Shown: piece after piece, positions 33,001 to 39,577 of the stretch | Position numbering within the stretch: position 1 is the stretch's first letter | Layout: every line of letters starts with the position of its first letter | From: Shinella sumterensis | GTDB lineage: Bacteria > Pseudomonadota > Alphaproteobacteria > Rhizobiales > Rhizobiaceae | Assembly (NCBI RefSeq): GCF_004514425.2 | Contig: NZ_MYFN02000013.1 | Location: 1 to 64,000 of the forward strand | Direction of reading: 5' to 3' | DNA: 64,000 nucleotides | Notes under the pieces: model-generated | Told to the model about the DNA's origin: nothing | What the model saw: only the letters and a program-made list of their open reading frames with translations | Databases searched by the model: none | Program-made: the position numbers and the translations under genes

Positions 33001-33236
33001 TCACGCGGACGGCGAACGCCTTCACTGATTTCGGCCAAAAGGCCGACAATGATGCAAACAAACATCACGTAGAGGCCTCGGTCGATATGTTCAGCCGCGG
33101 TGCCTTTCCCCAGATAACGCGGAATCGCCCCCGCTGGCGAAATTTCCATCGCTACGAGCATAGCCGTTAGAAACCTGGCACCTCCTGCAACTAGGCCCAA
33201 TATCGCGACTACTTTCGCAACTTTCGTGAAAAACAT
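32997..33236 (-). CDS. small two-helix membrane protein
   Basis: A 79-residue protein with two hydrophobic segments (VAKVVAILGLVAGGARFLTAML and DRGLYVMFVCIIVGLLAEI) around a polar loop. The ATG has aagagg at eight bases. Longer in-frame extensions only mirror the endolysin gene. It may be an inner-membrane accessory protein; a holin role is conceivable given the neighbouring endolysin, but the opposite orientation argues against it. Confidence 0.5.
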   Translation of the reverse strand: MFFTKVAKVVAILGLVAGGARFLTAMLVAMEISPAGAIPRYLGKGTAAEHIDRGLYVMFVCIIVGLLAEISEGVRRPRD

Positions 33237-33344
33237 GTGCAGACCTCTTCGCTTGCAATGGAAGATGAAGAGCAATGCATAACGCTCTCTCGCTTCAAGG
33301 TCGCTAGCGGAGGGCGCACAACTTACCAAAAAGAGGACATCCCC

Positions 33345-34382
33345 ATGGACAGAACCGTACCGAAAGGCGCGGCGCTTTCGCTTGCTCTGCTGGAGCGAGC
33401 TTACGGCCGAGCCTTCACAAATGCCCAGCGCGCCAATGCGCAGAGCGTGATCGATGCTCTCAACCAGTACGGCGAGCGCTTCGGCCTTCTCCAGCCGCAT
33501 CGTCTCGCGCAGTTCCTCGCGCAGCTCATGCACGAGAGCGGCGGCTTCAAGTACGATCGCGAGATCTGGGGCCCGACGCCGGCACAGAAGCGCTACGAGG
33601 GCCGCAAGGATCTCGGCAACGTCCAGAAGGGCGACGGCTCCCGCTTCCGTGGACGTGGGCCGATTCAGGTCACGGGCCGCAACAACTACCGCGCCTTCAC
33701 CAAGTGGGCCAAAAAGATCGATGCCGCCGCGCCGAACTTCGAGAGCGCACCGGACAAGCTCACAACCGACCATTGGGAGGGGCTTTCGCCGATCTGGTAT
33801 TGGGACGAGGGCAACCCCGACAAGAAGAGCCTGAACCGTCTTGCCGACCGGGGCGATATTGAGAACATCACGCAGAAGATCAACGGCGGGCTGAACGGCT
33901 ACGACGACCGGCTCCGCTACTATGATCGGGTGGCACTGGCGCTGCTCGGCTATGCCGTGAACGAAATGCCGCGCTTCCAGGCCGACGCCGGCCTCAAGGA
34001 CCGTTCCGGCACGTCGGGCCCACTGACCCGCGCCGCTCTGCATAAGGCGCTCCTCAAGCAGACTGCCGCACATCGCCTGTCCGATGACGTCGCCACGGCC
34101 CCAGTCGTGGAAGAGGTCGAGGTCGGCGTGCCGGTCGAAGTCGACAAGCCCGTTGTCCCCGAATCCGTCGAGGAGAAGGTCAAGGAAAAGTCGAACTGGC
34201 TGACCTGGCTGACGGGCGGCGGCGGTCTTGGCACCATCGGCCTTGGCTGGCTGTCGGGAATGGATTGGCAGGCCATCCTCGCCGGCGGCGTGGTTCTCGT
34301 CGTCGTGCTCCTGCTCTTCCTCCTGCTGCGCAGCCAGATCATTGCCGCCGTCCGACAGATCAAGGCTGAGGTCGGCTCGTGA
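33345..34382 (+). CDS. GH19 endolysin with C-terminal membrane hairpin
   Basis: A 345-residue protein. Residues about 10-210 are a glycoside hydrolase 19 (chitinase-like) domain that would cut peptidoglycan. LMHESGGF with Glu64 and YDREIW with Glu73 are candidate catalytic acids, then GDGSRFRGRGPIQVTGRNNY. An acidic linker (about 250-280) leads to two membrane segments (LTGGGGLGTIGLGWLSGMDW and ILAGGVVLVVVLLLFLLL). Most phage GH19 lysins are soluble, so the membrane tail is odd. The gene overlaps the i-spanin gene by four bases. Confidence 0.8.
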   Translation: MDRTVPKGAALSLALLERAYGRAFTNAQRANAQSVIDALNQYGERFGLLQPHRLAQFLAQLMHESGGFKYDREIWGPTPAQKRYEGRKDLGNVQKGDGSRFRGRGPIQVTGRNNYRAFTKWAKKIDAAAPNFESAPDKLTTDHWEGLSPIWYWDEGNPDKKSLNRLADRGDIENITQKINGGLNGYDDRLRYYDRVALALLGYAVNEMPRFQADAGLKDRSGTSGPLTRAALHKALLKQTAAHRLSDDVATAPVVEEVEVGVPVEVDKPVVPESVEEKVKEKSNWLTWLTGGGGLGTIGLGWLSGMDWQAILAGGVVLVVVLLLFLLLRSQIIAAVRQIKAEVGS

Positions 34383-34621
34383 TCGACTGGCCGAAGACCA
34401 TCCTTGGCGCGGCGACGGCCGGCGCCCTCATCTGGCTCTATGCCGAGATCCGCAACCAGGGCGCCGATAGCGTGCGCACCTCCATCGAAAGGCAGAACAA
34501 TGACGCACGGAACGCGGCTGACGATGCTCGGAGCGCTTATGACCGGTGCCTTGACGGCGGCGGGTTGTGGAACTTCGGCGCCGGCCGATGCGACGGGCCT
34601 GCGCCGCGTCGTGGGGACTGA
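34379..34621 (+). CDS. i-spanin-like protein (Rz)
   Basis: An 80-residue protein with an N-terminal membrane segment (WPKTILGAATAGALIWLYAEI) followed by a charged, coiled-coil-like periplasmic part (VRTSIERQNNDARNAADDARSAYDRCLDGG). This is the Rz plan for disrupting the outer membrane at lysis. A second gene with a lipoprotein signal is nested in another frame over its 3' half. It is short for an Rz, but the gene context is specific. Confidence 0.7.
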   Translation: MIDWPKTILGAATAGALIWLYAEIRNQGADSVRTSIERQNNDARNAADDARSAYDRCLDGGGLWNFGAGRCDGPAPRRGD

Positions 34622-34748
34622 CCTCGTCGGCGCCCGTGGCGCGACGCCGGCGGATCAACGCAAGATCGATCGCACCGTTGTAGGCCTTTGCGCCGGCGGG
34701 GTGTGGAGCGTAGGCGAATGCCGGCGGCATGGTGAAGCGGGGCAGTGA
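34500..34748 (+). CDS. o-spanin-like lipoprotein (Rz1), overlapping in another frame
   Basis: An 82-residue protein whose N-terminus is a lipoprotein signal (MLGALMTGALTAAGCGTS; lipobox TAAG-C, Cys about residue 23). It starts inside the i-spanin gene in the +1-shifted frame and ends beyond it, the classic Rz/Rz1 overlap. The mature part is short and polar, able to bridge to the i-spanin. Two gene products encoded over the same bases make this stretch hard to mutate. Confidence 0.65.
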   Translation: MTHGTRLTMLGALMTGALTAAGCGTSAPADATGLRRVVGTDLVGARGATPADQRKIDRTVVGLCAGGVWSVGECRRHGEAGQ

Positions 34749-34762
34749 TGGAGGATAAGACC

Positions 34763-35179
34763 ATGGGCATATCCAGAGCGCCGAAGCTTGAATGGAACCT
34801 CAATACACTCCTGCAACTCGTCAGCCTCGCGACTTTGCTGGCGACGGGCATCTATGTCTGGGCCAATACGACGCGGGACGTGGAAGAGCTTCAACGCTGG
34901 CGCATGGGGCACGAGCAGTATCACAAGGAGCGCCTGGCCGAGGTGAAGAGCGTCGAAGGGCGCACCGAGGAGCGCTTTCGCTCGATCGAAAGCGAAGTTA
35001 GGAAGATCGATAACCTGACCTATCGCATCGCGGCGGCCGAGCAGACCACGGCGACCACATCAGCGGCGATCAAGGATTTGCAATCGCTCGTGTCGGCGCA
35101 GTCCGGGGATATCAAGGTCATTCGAGAAATCTTGCAGAGGCTGGAGGCCGGGCAGCGACGTGGCGCCGAGAGGGAATGA
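34763..35179 (+). CDS. membrane-anchored coiled-coil protein of the lysis cassette
   Basis: A 138-residue protein. One membrane segment lies near the N-terminus (LLQLVSLATLLATGIYVWA), followed by a long coiled coil (EERFRSIESEVRKIDNLTYRIAAAEQ ... VIREILQRLE). The ATG eight bases after GGAGG was preferred to GTG/ATG starts at the overlap. Similar proteins in rhizobial prophages follow the endolysin and are sometimes called holin-like; with only one helix it may be a pinholin-type or an antiholin. The assignment is open. Confidence 0.6.
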   Translation: MGISRAPKLEWNLNTLLQLVSLATLLATGIYVWANTTRDVEELQRWRMGHEQYHKERLAEVKSVEGRTEERFRSIESEVRKIDNLTYRIAAAEQTTATTSAAIKDLQSLVSAQSGDIKVIREILQRLEAGQRRGAERE

Positions 35180-35181
35180 AA

Positions 35182-35201
35182 AACCCCGCCGAAGCGGGGT
35201 T
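35182..35201. terminator. terminator at end of late operon
   Basis: AACCCCGC-CGAA-GCGGGGTT is a perfect 8-bp stem with a stable tetraloop, placed between the convergent lysis operon and the porin gene. Its A-rich upstream flank (gaatgaaaaa) makes it a terminator for both strands. Confidence 0.8.
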
Positions 35202-35223
35202 ATCAATGAGCGGCGTGCGAGAC

Positions 35224-35868
35224 TTAGAATTTCACACCCAAGCCCAACTTTACGACGCTCTGGTCGAGATCGACATTAATGATGCCAGGGCCGACGTCGA
35301 TGTCCTTATCGCCGAAGTGATTGTAGCGATACTCGCCGCGGACAAAGACATTGTCGGTAACAGCGTACTCGACGCCCGCGCCAAGGGTCCATCCGCTGAA
35401 CGTCTTGGTAAACTTCTCGCCGGTCGGAACGTCCTTGACGAATCCGCGTGTCGCTGTCCAGCCGCCGGCGCCATAGACGAGGGCGCGATCAATCGCGAAG
35501 CCGACGCGGCCCCGCACCGAGCCGCCCCACTCTGTGCCAGCTTCTACGCCTGCGAATTCTTGGTCATTCCAATTATAGGAGACATCACCCTCGATGCCGG
35601 TTACGAAGCCGTTCGAGAACTGCCAGTTGTAGCCGACAAAGCCGCCAAGCGTTGCGCCGTTGAAATTTTCGCTCACGGTAGTGCCGAGCGCACTGAAATC
35701 ACCATTCAGCCAGCCATGACCGATATCGGCGCCAACATACGCGCCGGACCACTGAAACGGCATGGCATAGTCAGCTTCTGGAGAGGTCATCGGGGCCGCC
35801 ATGTCAGCTGCGTGAGCGGTCAACGCGATAAGAGAGAATGCAACTGTCGAAAGCAAAACGTTACGCAT
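35224..35868 (-). CDS. Omp25/Omp31-family outer-membrane protein
   Basis: A 214-residue 8-stranded barrel protein. It has a signal peptide (MRNVLLSTVAFSLIALTAHAAD), the family opening WSGAYVGADIGHGWLNGDF, the internal YNWQFSNGFVTGIEGDVSYNW, and a C-terminus ending in GLGVKF. This family (Omp25/RopB-like) is abundant in Rhizobiales outer membranes. Here it lies beside the phage lysis cassette, so it may be a conversion gene that alters phage receptors or superinfection. The link is by position. Confidence 0.8.
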   Translation of the reverse strand: MRNVLLSTVAFSLIALTAHAADMAAPMTSPEADYAMPFQWSGAYVGADIGHGWLNGDFSALGTTVSENFNGATLGGFVGYNWQFSNGFVTGIEGDVSYNWNDQEFAGVEAGTEWGGSVRGRVGFAIDRALVYGAGGWTATRGFVKDVPTGEKFTKTFSGWTLGAGVEYAVTDNVFVRGEYRYNHFGDKDIDVGPGIINVDLDQSVVKLGLGVKF

Positions 35869-35971
35869 CGGTCGAGCCCCAGGTTGGAGTGTGTTGATCT
35901 ATTGTTACTCTCAGAGAGGCATCTTTGCTGTAGCCGGCACGCAACAGTTGTTCTCGCAAATGAATTCGAGT

Positions 35972-36223
35972 TCACCCATTGCGGATGAATACGTCGGCCT
36001 CATCGGCGGCCAAAAGAAAGGCCTGGCGCGCTGCATCTGGCGGTTCCCGGCCTCCCAACACGGCGAGGCAGACGTCGCAAGCTTCAGCATAAGCCTTGCC
36101 AGTGGCGTTCGGCCATTGTGAGAGGAGGATGTGCGCGGCCTCCGCCGTGCTTGATATCGTCCTGTACTGACCGAGTTTGGCGGTCTCAAACGTCACCGGC
36201 TCTTCCCATCGACCCGTTTCCAT
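35972..36223 (-). CDS. DUF982 domain protein
   Basis: An 83-residue protein matching the DUF982 pattern of rhizobia (RTISSTAEAAHILLSQWPNATGKAYAEACDVCLAVLGG, in pieces: AAHILLSQWP and AYAEACDVCLAVL, then ARQAFLLAADEA). DUF982 genes occur in many copies per genome in this group, often on plasmids and prophages. The function is unknown. It suggests a Rhizobiaceae host. The region upstream to 36498 holds its likely promoter. Confidence 0.75.
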   Translation of the reverse strand: METGRWEEPVTFETAKLGQYRTISSTAEAAHILLSQWPNATGKAYAEACDVCLAVLGGREPPDAARQAFLLAADEADVFIRNG

Positions 36224-36498
36224 ACTGCACCTTACGCGAGACTAGTCGTGGTCGCGAAACGGTAGTGCGAGGTAGTTGTTCCGCCGCCTCTGCTCATACG
36301 ATAAAGTGAATAAGCGGGTGGGCACGCAGCTCAGTCGAGTGCCGTAGCGAGAGCGAGCTTCCGTTACGTCAATAGGTTGTATTGCGTTGCAACACATATA
36401 TTTGCGTGTAACTGTTAACCTATCATTAATTGGGATTGATCAACTCTAGATATGGCGTAACGTAAAGTTGCAGTAATCGTCTTGGAGGAGATGTTCTC
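36224..36498. promoter_or_regulatory. AT-richer divergent intergenic region
   Basis: This lies between a minus-strand DUF982 gene and a plus-strand small gene. It contains an inverted pair TAGGTT (36373-36378) and AACCTA (36417-36422), and related tracts TTGCGTTGCAAC and TTGCGTGTAAC, in the most AT-rich part of the phage. This fits a shared operator. No coding frame is convincing. Confidence 0.35.
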
Positions 36499-36735
36499 AT
36501 GGATAATGCGGTTGTGAAATTGCGCGTGAAAGCTCTCGTTGATAAGAGGCCCGTTGTTCGCAGGCCGGATCCGACCCCCGAGGAAAACGTCGCATACACG
36601 GAGACAATGCTTCGTGAGCTAAGGGATAAGGCGATGGAATGCGACTGGTTGCTCGCGCACCTCATCGAGATGGCGCAGCTTCATGCCACTGACCTTCGTG
36701 CGAACCCTATGAAGATGCAGCGTCATCGGAAGTGA
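36499..36735 (+). CDS. small hypothetical protein
   Basis: A 78-residue helical protein (VKLRVKALVDKRPVVRRPDP, then VAYTETMLRELRDKAMECDWLLAHLIEMAQLH). The ATG is preceded by ggaggag. No family recognised. It is the only plus-strand gene in the accessory region, and its 3' end overlaps a minus-strand gene by 29 bases. Confidence 0.55.
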   Translation: MDNAVVKLRVKALVDKRPVVRRPDPTPEENVAYTETMLRELRDKAMECDWLLAHLIEMAQLHATDLRANPMKMQRHRK

Positions 36736-36913
36736 CGTCGGAATCCTGTTTCGGCAGCTCGCTGCCACACGAATTTTCGAGGGCGTCAACGACTTCGAGA
36801 TGTTCTTTCAACTTCTCAAGTGACGCTCTCGCATCATCTCCCTGAAGGGCTGAGACGCGAGCAACGCCAAGCGCCAGTCGCGTTTGAGCTTCCTTTTTCG
36901 TCCGATGCGGCAT
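36707..36913 (-). CDS. small hypothetical protein
   Basis: A 68-residue charged helical protein (MPHRTKKEAQTRLALGVARV, then ARASLEKLKEHLEVVDALENSC). It is convergent with the preceding gene and overlaps its end. The ribosome-binding site is weak. It is plausible because of its amphipathic helices and codon use, but only moderately supported. Confidence 0.4.
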   Translation of the reverse strand: MPHRTKKEAQTRLALGVARVSALQGDDARASLEKLKEHLEVVDALENSCGSELPKQDSDVTSDDAASS

Positions 36914-37041
36914 CGTCTGACCTCGACGTCCAGAACCTGAGAAGTGTTGTCAACAAAATTCCATTAAGTCGTCCGCGCGTCAAACGTATTTCCCTCGATC
37001 GCGCGGCTCTCTTTCAAGGTGTCTGAACGTGACGGGATACC

Positions 37042-37245
37042 TTAAGCGGGCGATTTAGGTTTGTGCTCGGCTGGATCATCGCCCTGCAAATCCGAGTTAG
37101 GATGCGCCGGCATTTTCGCCCTGTAGAGTCGTTCAAATTCTTCTTTTGTCTCCGCGGCGGTTTTACCGTCGGAGAAATTTTTACGAACCAAGGCCATCGC
37201 CGCTTTGAACAGTTCCGTATCGGCATTGTCGTTTGCACTGGACAT
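37042..37245 (-). CDS. small hypothetical protein
   Basis: A 67-residue acidic-to-basic helical protein (MSSANDNADTELFKAAMALV, then ETKEEFERLYRAKMPAHP). The ATG five bases after GGAGG was chosen over two upstream in-frame ATGs. It resembles short rhizobial proteins of unknown role that carry an SANDNADTE-like start. It is probably in the accessory set of the prophage. Confidence 0.55.
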   Translation of the reverse strand: MSSANDNADTELFKAAMALVRKNFSDGKTAAETKEEFERLYRAKMPAHPNSDLQGDDPAEHKPKSPA

Positions 37246-37353
37246 GACTGCCTCCATATGGATGTACCGCATATACCGACTATTTTATGGATGCGCAACT
37301 TCTGGTGGCGACAATCTGCACGGCTTTGGCGAGTACTTCGGTCGAATCGGCGG

Positions 37354-37500
37354 TCATAGCCCAAGGTACGCCGTGAGCACGAACCACACTACCGCGGCAT
37401 TGATGGCTGAGGCGGCAAACATCGCCCACATCGCTTGTGTCTTCCAGGCGAGAAGCGCCACCACGACGCCGACGGCTGAAATGGCGTAGATCGTCGTCAC
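37354..37500 (-). CDS. 48-residue membrane protein coupled to SRAP gene
   Basis: A tiny protein of two hydrophobic helices ([16 protein letters not shown] and [19 protein letters not shown]). Its GTG start overlaps the SRAP stop (GTGA), so it is translated by coupling. No function can be given, but the overlap makes a chance frame unlikely. Confidence 0.5.
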   Translation of the reverse strand: MTTIYAISAVGVVVALLAWKTQAMWAMFAASAINAAVVWFVLTAYLGL

Positions 37501-38153
37501 AGGAAGCTCGGCTGCTCGAGCTCGACCGGTAACAGGATAAGCCCGTCGTCGGGGATGGGCCGTTGCAAAGCCTTTGCTTCGTCCCAAGGCGCCCGCATCC
37601 AGACATCGCGTTCTTCTTCGGTCGTGAGGATCACGGGCATTGCCTTGGGGTGGATCGGCTTCACGACGCTGTTTGCGTCCGTCGTGAGGAAGGCAAAAAG
37701 CTCGTGTTCGCCCGGACGCGGGTTCTTCTGCGAGCCACGCTCACCATTCCATGTCGTCCAGATGCCAGCGAAGAACGCCAGCGGCCGCTCCTCGTTGATG
37801 GCAAACCAGCGCTTGGTCTTCTTTGGCCTGGTGTCCTCCCACTCGCAGAACGTCGTCCAAGGCACGAGGCAGCGATTGTTGGGGCCAAGCCACCGGCGCC
37901 AGTGCGGCGAGGTCGTATTGCGGATGTTCATTACGCCTCTTTCCGGCTTTCCCTGGCTTACGGCGAAGGGCTCGGGCATGCCCCATGTCAGCGCGACCAA
38001 CTCCCGGCCATCTTTTCCCTCTCGGACAACGGGGGCGGGAGAATCGGGGAAGACATCAAGCGAAGGCTCCAGGTTCCCGAGTCTGTCGTGCATCACTCGC
38101 GTGATTTCGCGGAGGGCTTCCTGGTTCGTGCGGACATTGTAGAGATTGCACAT
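37497..38153 (-). CDS. SRAP family protein (YedK/HMCES-like)
   Basis: A 218-residue protein of the SOS-response-associated peptidase family. These proteins use Cys2, exposed after removal of Met1 (here MCNLYN), to form a stable crosslink with abasic sites in single-stranded DNA. Supporting segments are [37 protein letters not shown] and [10 protein letters not shown] with the active histidine. In a prophage it may protect abasic DNA during replication or modification. It heads a coupled pair with a small membrane protein. Confidence 0.85.
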   Translation of the reverse strand: MCNLYNVRTNQEALREITRVMHDRLGNLEPSLDVFPDSPAPVVREGKDGRELVALTWGMPEPFAVSQGKPERGVMNIRNTTSPHWRRWLGPNNRCLVPWTTFCEWEDTRPKKTKRWFAINEERPLAFFAGIWTTWNGERGSQKNPRPGEHELFAFLTTDANSVVKPIHPKAMPVILTTEEERDVWMRAPWDEAKALQRPIPDDGLILLPVELEQPSFL

Positions 38154-38154
38154 G

Positions 38155-38265
38155 CTACTCTCCTAGTAGGAGGCCGAACAGTCGGACGATCCCAACCACC
38201 AAGCTCATTCCAGCGCATACCAGAAAAAACAGCATGACGGCCCAGAACCCGATTTCGCGCAGCAT
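38155..38265 (-). CDS. 36-residue membrane peptide
   Basis: A single hydrophobic helix ([23 protein letters not shown]) with a short polar start. ggaggaacc precedes the ATG, the best ribosome-binding site in this stretch. It lies one base upstream of the SRAP start and so is probably in the same transcript. Function unknown. Confidence 0.45.
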   Translation of the reverse strand: MLREIGFWAVMLFFLVCAGMSLVVGIVRLFGLLLGE

Positions 38266-38302
38266 TGGTTCCTCCAGACATCTGGAAGATAAAGCGGCCG
38301 CC

Positions 38303-38521
38303 TCAGGCCGGCAAGGCGCCACCGGTGCGGGCCGATCCTGGCTCCTTGTATGGATAATGTCCCCAGCACCACCAGCGTACGGGCTCACCTCTCGAGCGGG
38401 CCATGCCGAAGCCGCCCCATTCATTGCAGCCGGGATGCTCGCAATAATGCTCATCGGGGGCATGGGGGTGGGTGTCAGTCTGCTCTATAGCCATATCGGC
38501 GGTGTATGTGAGTCTCGACAT
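38303..38521 (-). CDS. Cys/His/Trp-rich small protein
   Basis: A 72-residue protein with a metal-site pattern HYCEHPGCNEWGGFG followed by VRWWCWGHYPY, i.e. CxxxxxC plus a later CxxH, suggesting a zinc finger. It recurs, from memory, in rhizobial prophages as a hypothetical. The start at 38521 has ggaggcgg upstream at ten bases; an internal ATG (MAIEQT) is the alternative. Confidence 0.55.
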   Translation of the reverse strand: MSRLTYTADMAIEQTDTHPHAPDEHYCEHPGCNEWGGFGMARSRGEPVRWWCWGHYPYKEPGSARTGGALPA

Positions 38522-38525
38522 GGGG

Positions 38526-38825
38526 TCACCGCCTCCTGCGACGGGGCGATCGGTTTTTTGTCTCAGGGCGAGGGCCTATGAAATCGATCGGCGCATTAGG
38601 CTTGGCGTAGTTTTCGATATCCTTTGGACTAACGATGCAGTGACCCTTGCCGCCGCATTTCGTGCACCGAAATGTTCGACCGATGGCATCCTCGTTCGGA
38701 GGTAGGCGGGTCATGTCGATTTCCACCGAGCGCTTGCAGGGCGAGCAGGAAACGGTCAGCCTCATCCCAAGGGCGATCATGCCCGCCCAAGTCCTGTTTG
38801 ACGTGTGCCTCTTCTCTTCAGGCAT
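38526..38825 (-). CDS. zinc-ribbon small protein
   Basis: A 99-residue protein with two paired-cysteine knuckles (TVSCSPCKRS and FRCTKCGGKGHC), the form of a zinc ribbon. The start lies seven bases after aaggag. The C-terminus is Pro/Arg-rich. It is the outermost recognisable gene before the tRNA-Pro gene and probably the right-most prophage gene in the window. Confidence 0.6.
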   Translation of the reverse strand: MPEEKRHTSNRTWAGMIALGMRLTVSCSPCKRSVEIDMTRLPPNEDAIGRTFRCTKCGGKGHCIVSPKDIENYAKPNAPIDFIGPRPETKNRSPRRRRR

Positions 38826-38948
38826 GCGGCTTCTCCTTCGAAGGGCCGCATCCCTCGTTCTTCATGTGTTCACGTTCCGCCCGAGCGGTAAATGATCTTG
38901 AGGAAGGAAAGAGTCAATAAGCGCCGCCAGAACATATTCGGAACCTCT

Positions 38949-38981
38949 GGTGGGACTCCGGTGGGACTTTAGGTTCCCACC
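38949..38981. repeat. triple GGTGGGA repeat near prophage right end
   Basis: GGTGGGACT occurs twice in tandem (38949-38957, 38960-38968) and once inverted (AGGTTCCCACC, 38971-38981) within 33 bases, about 95 bases before the tRNA-Pro gene. Short iterated sites at this place could be integrase or excisionase arm sites; this is inferred. No gene lies between 38826 and 39074. Confidence 0.4.
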
Positions 38982-39074
38982 GCTGCATTTCCACGCCGTC
39001 TGTTCCTTTTTCGTGCCAAGGTGCAAATTTCCGCTTGCATCCAAATGGCTGAGATAATAGGGGTTTGCTCGGTC

Positions 39075-39151
<77 letters not shown>

Positions 39152-39260
39152 ATTCTCCTTCTCCCACATATCCTGTTTCACCGGAACTTTTGCCGGTTCT
39201 TCGCGTTACCATGCCGCCGGCTCTTTTCGCCGGTGTCATTCGAGCGAGAGGGCAACGGAC

Positions 39261-39512
39261 ATGGAAGAAGCAGGCATCGGCTGGATTGCGGCCATCATCA
39301 TCGGCGGTATTGCGGGCTGGCTCGCGGAACGGTTCATGAAGAGCGACATGGGCGTTCTCATGAACATCCTCCTGGGCATCGTCGGCGCGGCCTTGGCGAA
39401 CCTTTTGCTCGGACTTATCGGCGTTTCGCTGGGCGGCTGGATCGGTTATCTGATCGCGGGCTTCATCGGCGCCTGCATTCTCATCGCGGTGGCGCGCGCT
39501 ATCAGGCGATAG
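39261..39512 (+). CDS. GlsB/YeaQ/YmgE-family membrane protein
   Basis: An 83-residue glycine-rich inner-membrane protein of the transglycosylase-associated (GlsB/YeaQ) family. It has three hydrophobic segments (IGWIAAIIIGGIAGWLAERF, VLMNILLGIVGAALANLLLG, WIGYLIAGFIGACILIAV) with the typical GWLAE motif. The ATG with an aaGGGCAACGGAC leader was chosen over a frame running back through the tRNA. It is thought to be stress-related in other bacteria. It marks the start of host sequence and ends at a strong terminator. Confidence 0.85.
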   Translation: MEEAGIGWIAAIIIGGIAGWLAERFMKSDMGVLMNILLGIVGAALANLLLGLIGVSLGGWIGYLIAGFIGACILIAVARAIRR

Positions 39513-39528
39513 AGAAAACACGTTTCCC

Positions 39529-39564
39529 AAGGCCGTCTCTCCGTGAGGAGAGGCGGCCTTTTTC
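39529..39564 (+). terminator. strong intrinsic terminator
   Basis: AAGGCCGTCTCTCC pairs with GGAGAGGCGGCCTT around GTGA (one G-T pair), followed by TTTTT. It ends the GlsB-like gene and meets the minus-strand polysaccharide operon. Confidence 0.9.
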
Positions 39565-39577
39565 GTTTGCGCACATC

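Noticed and set aside
32997-34073. Long minus-strand open frame (358 codons) across the endolysin
   Set aside because: Only its last 79 codons look like a real membrane protein with a ribosome-binding site; the rest mirrors the GH19 domain in the opposite strand of GC-rich DNA.
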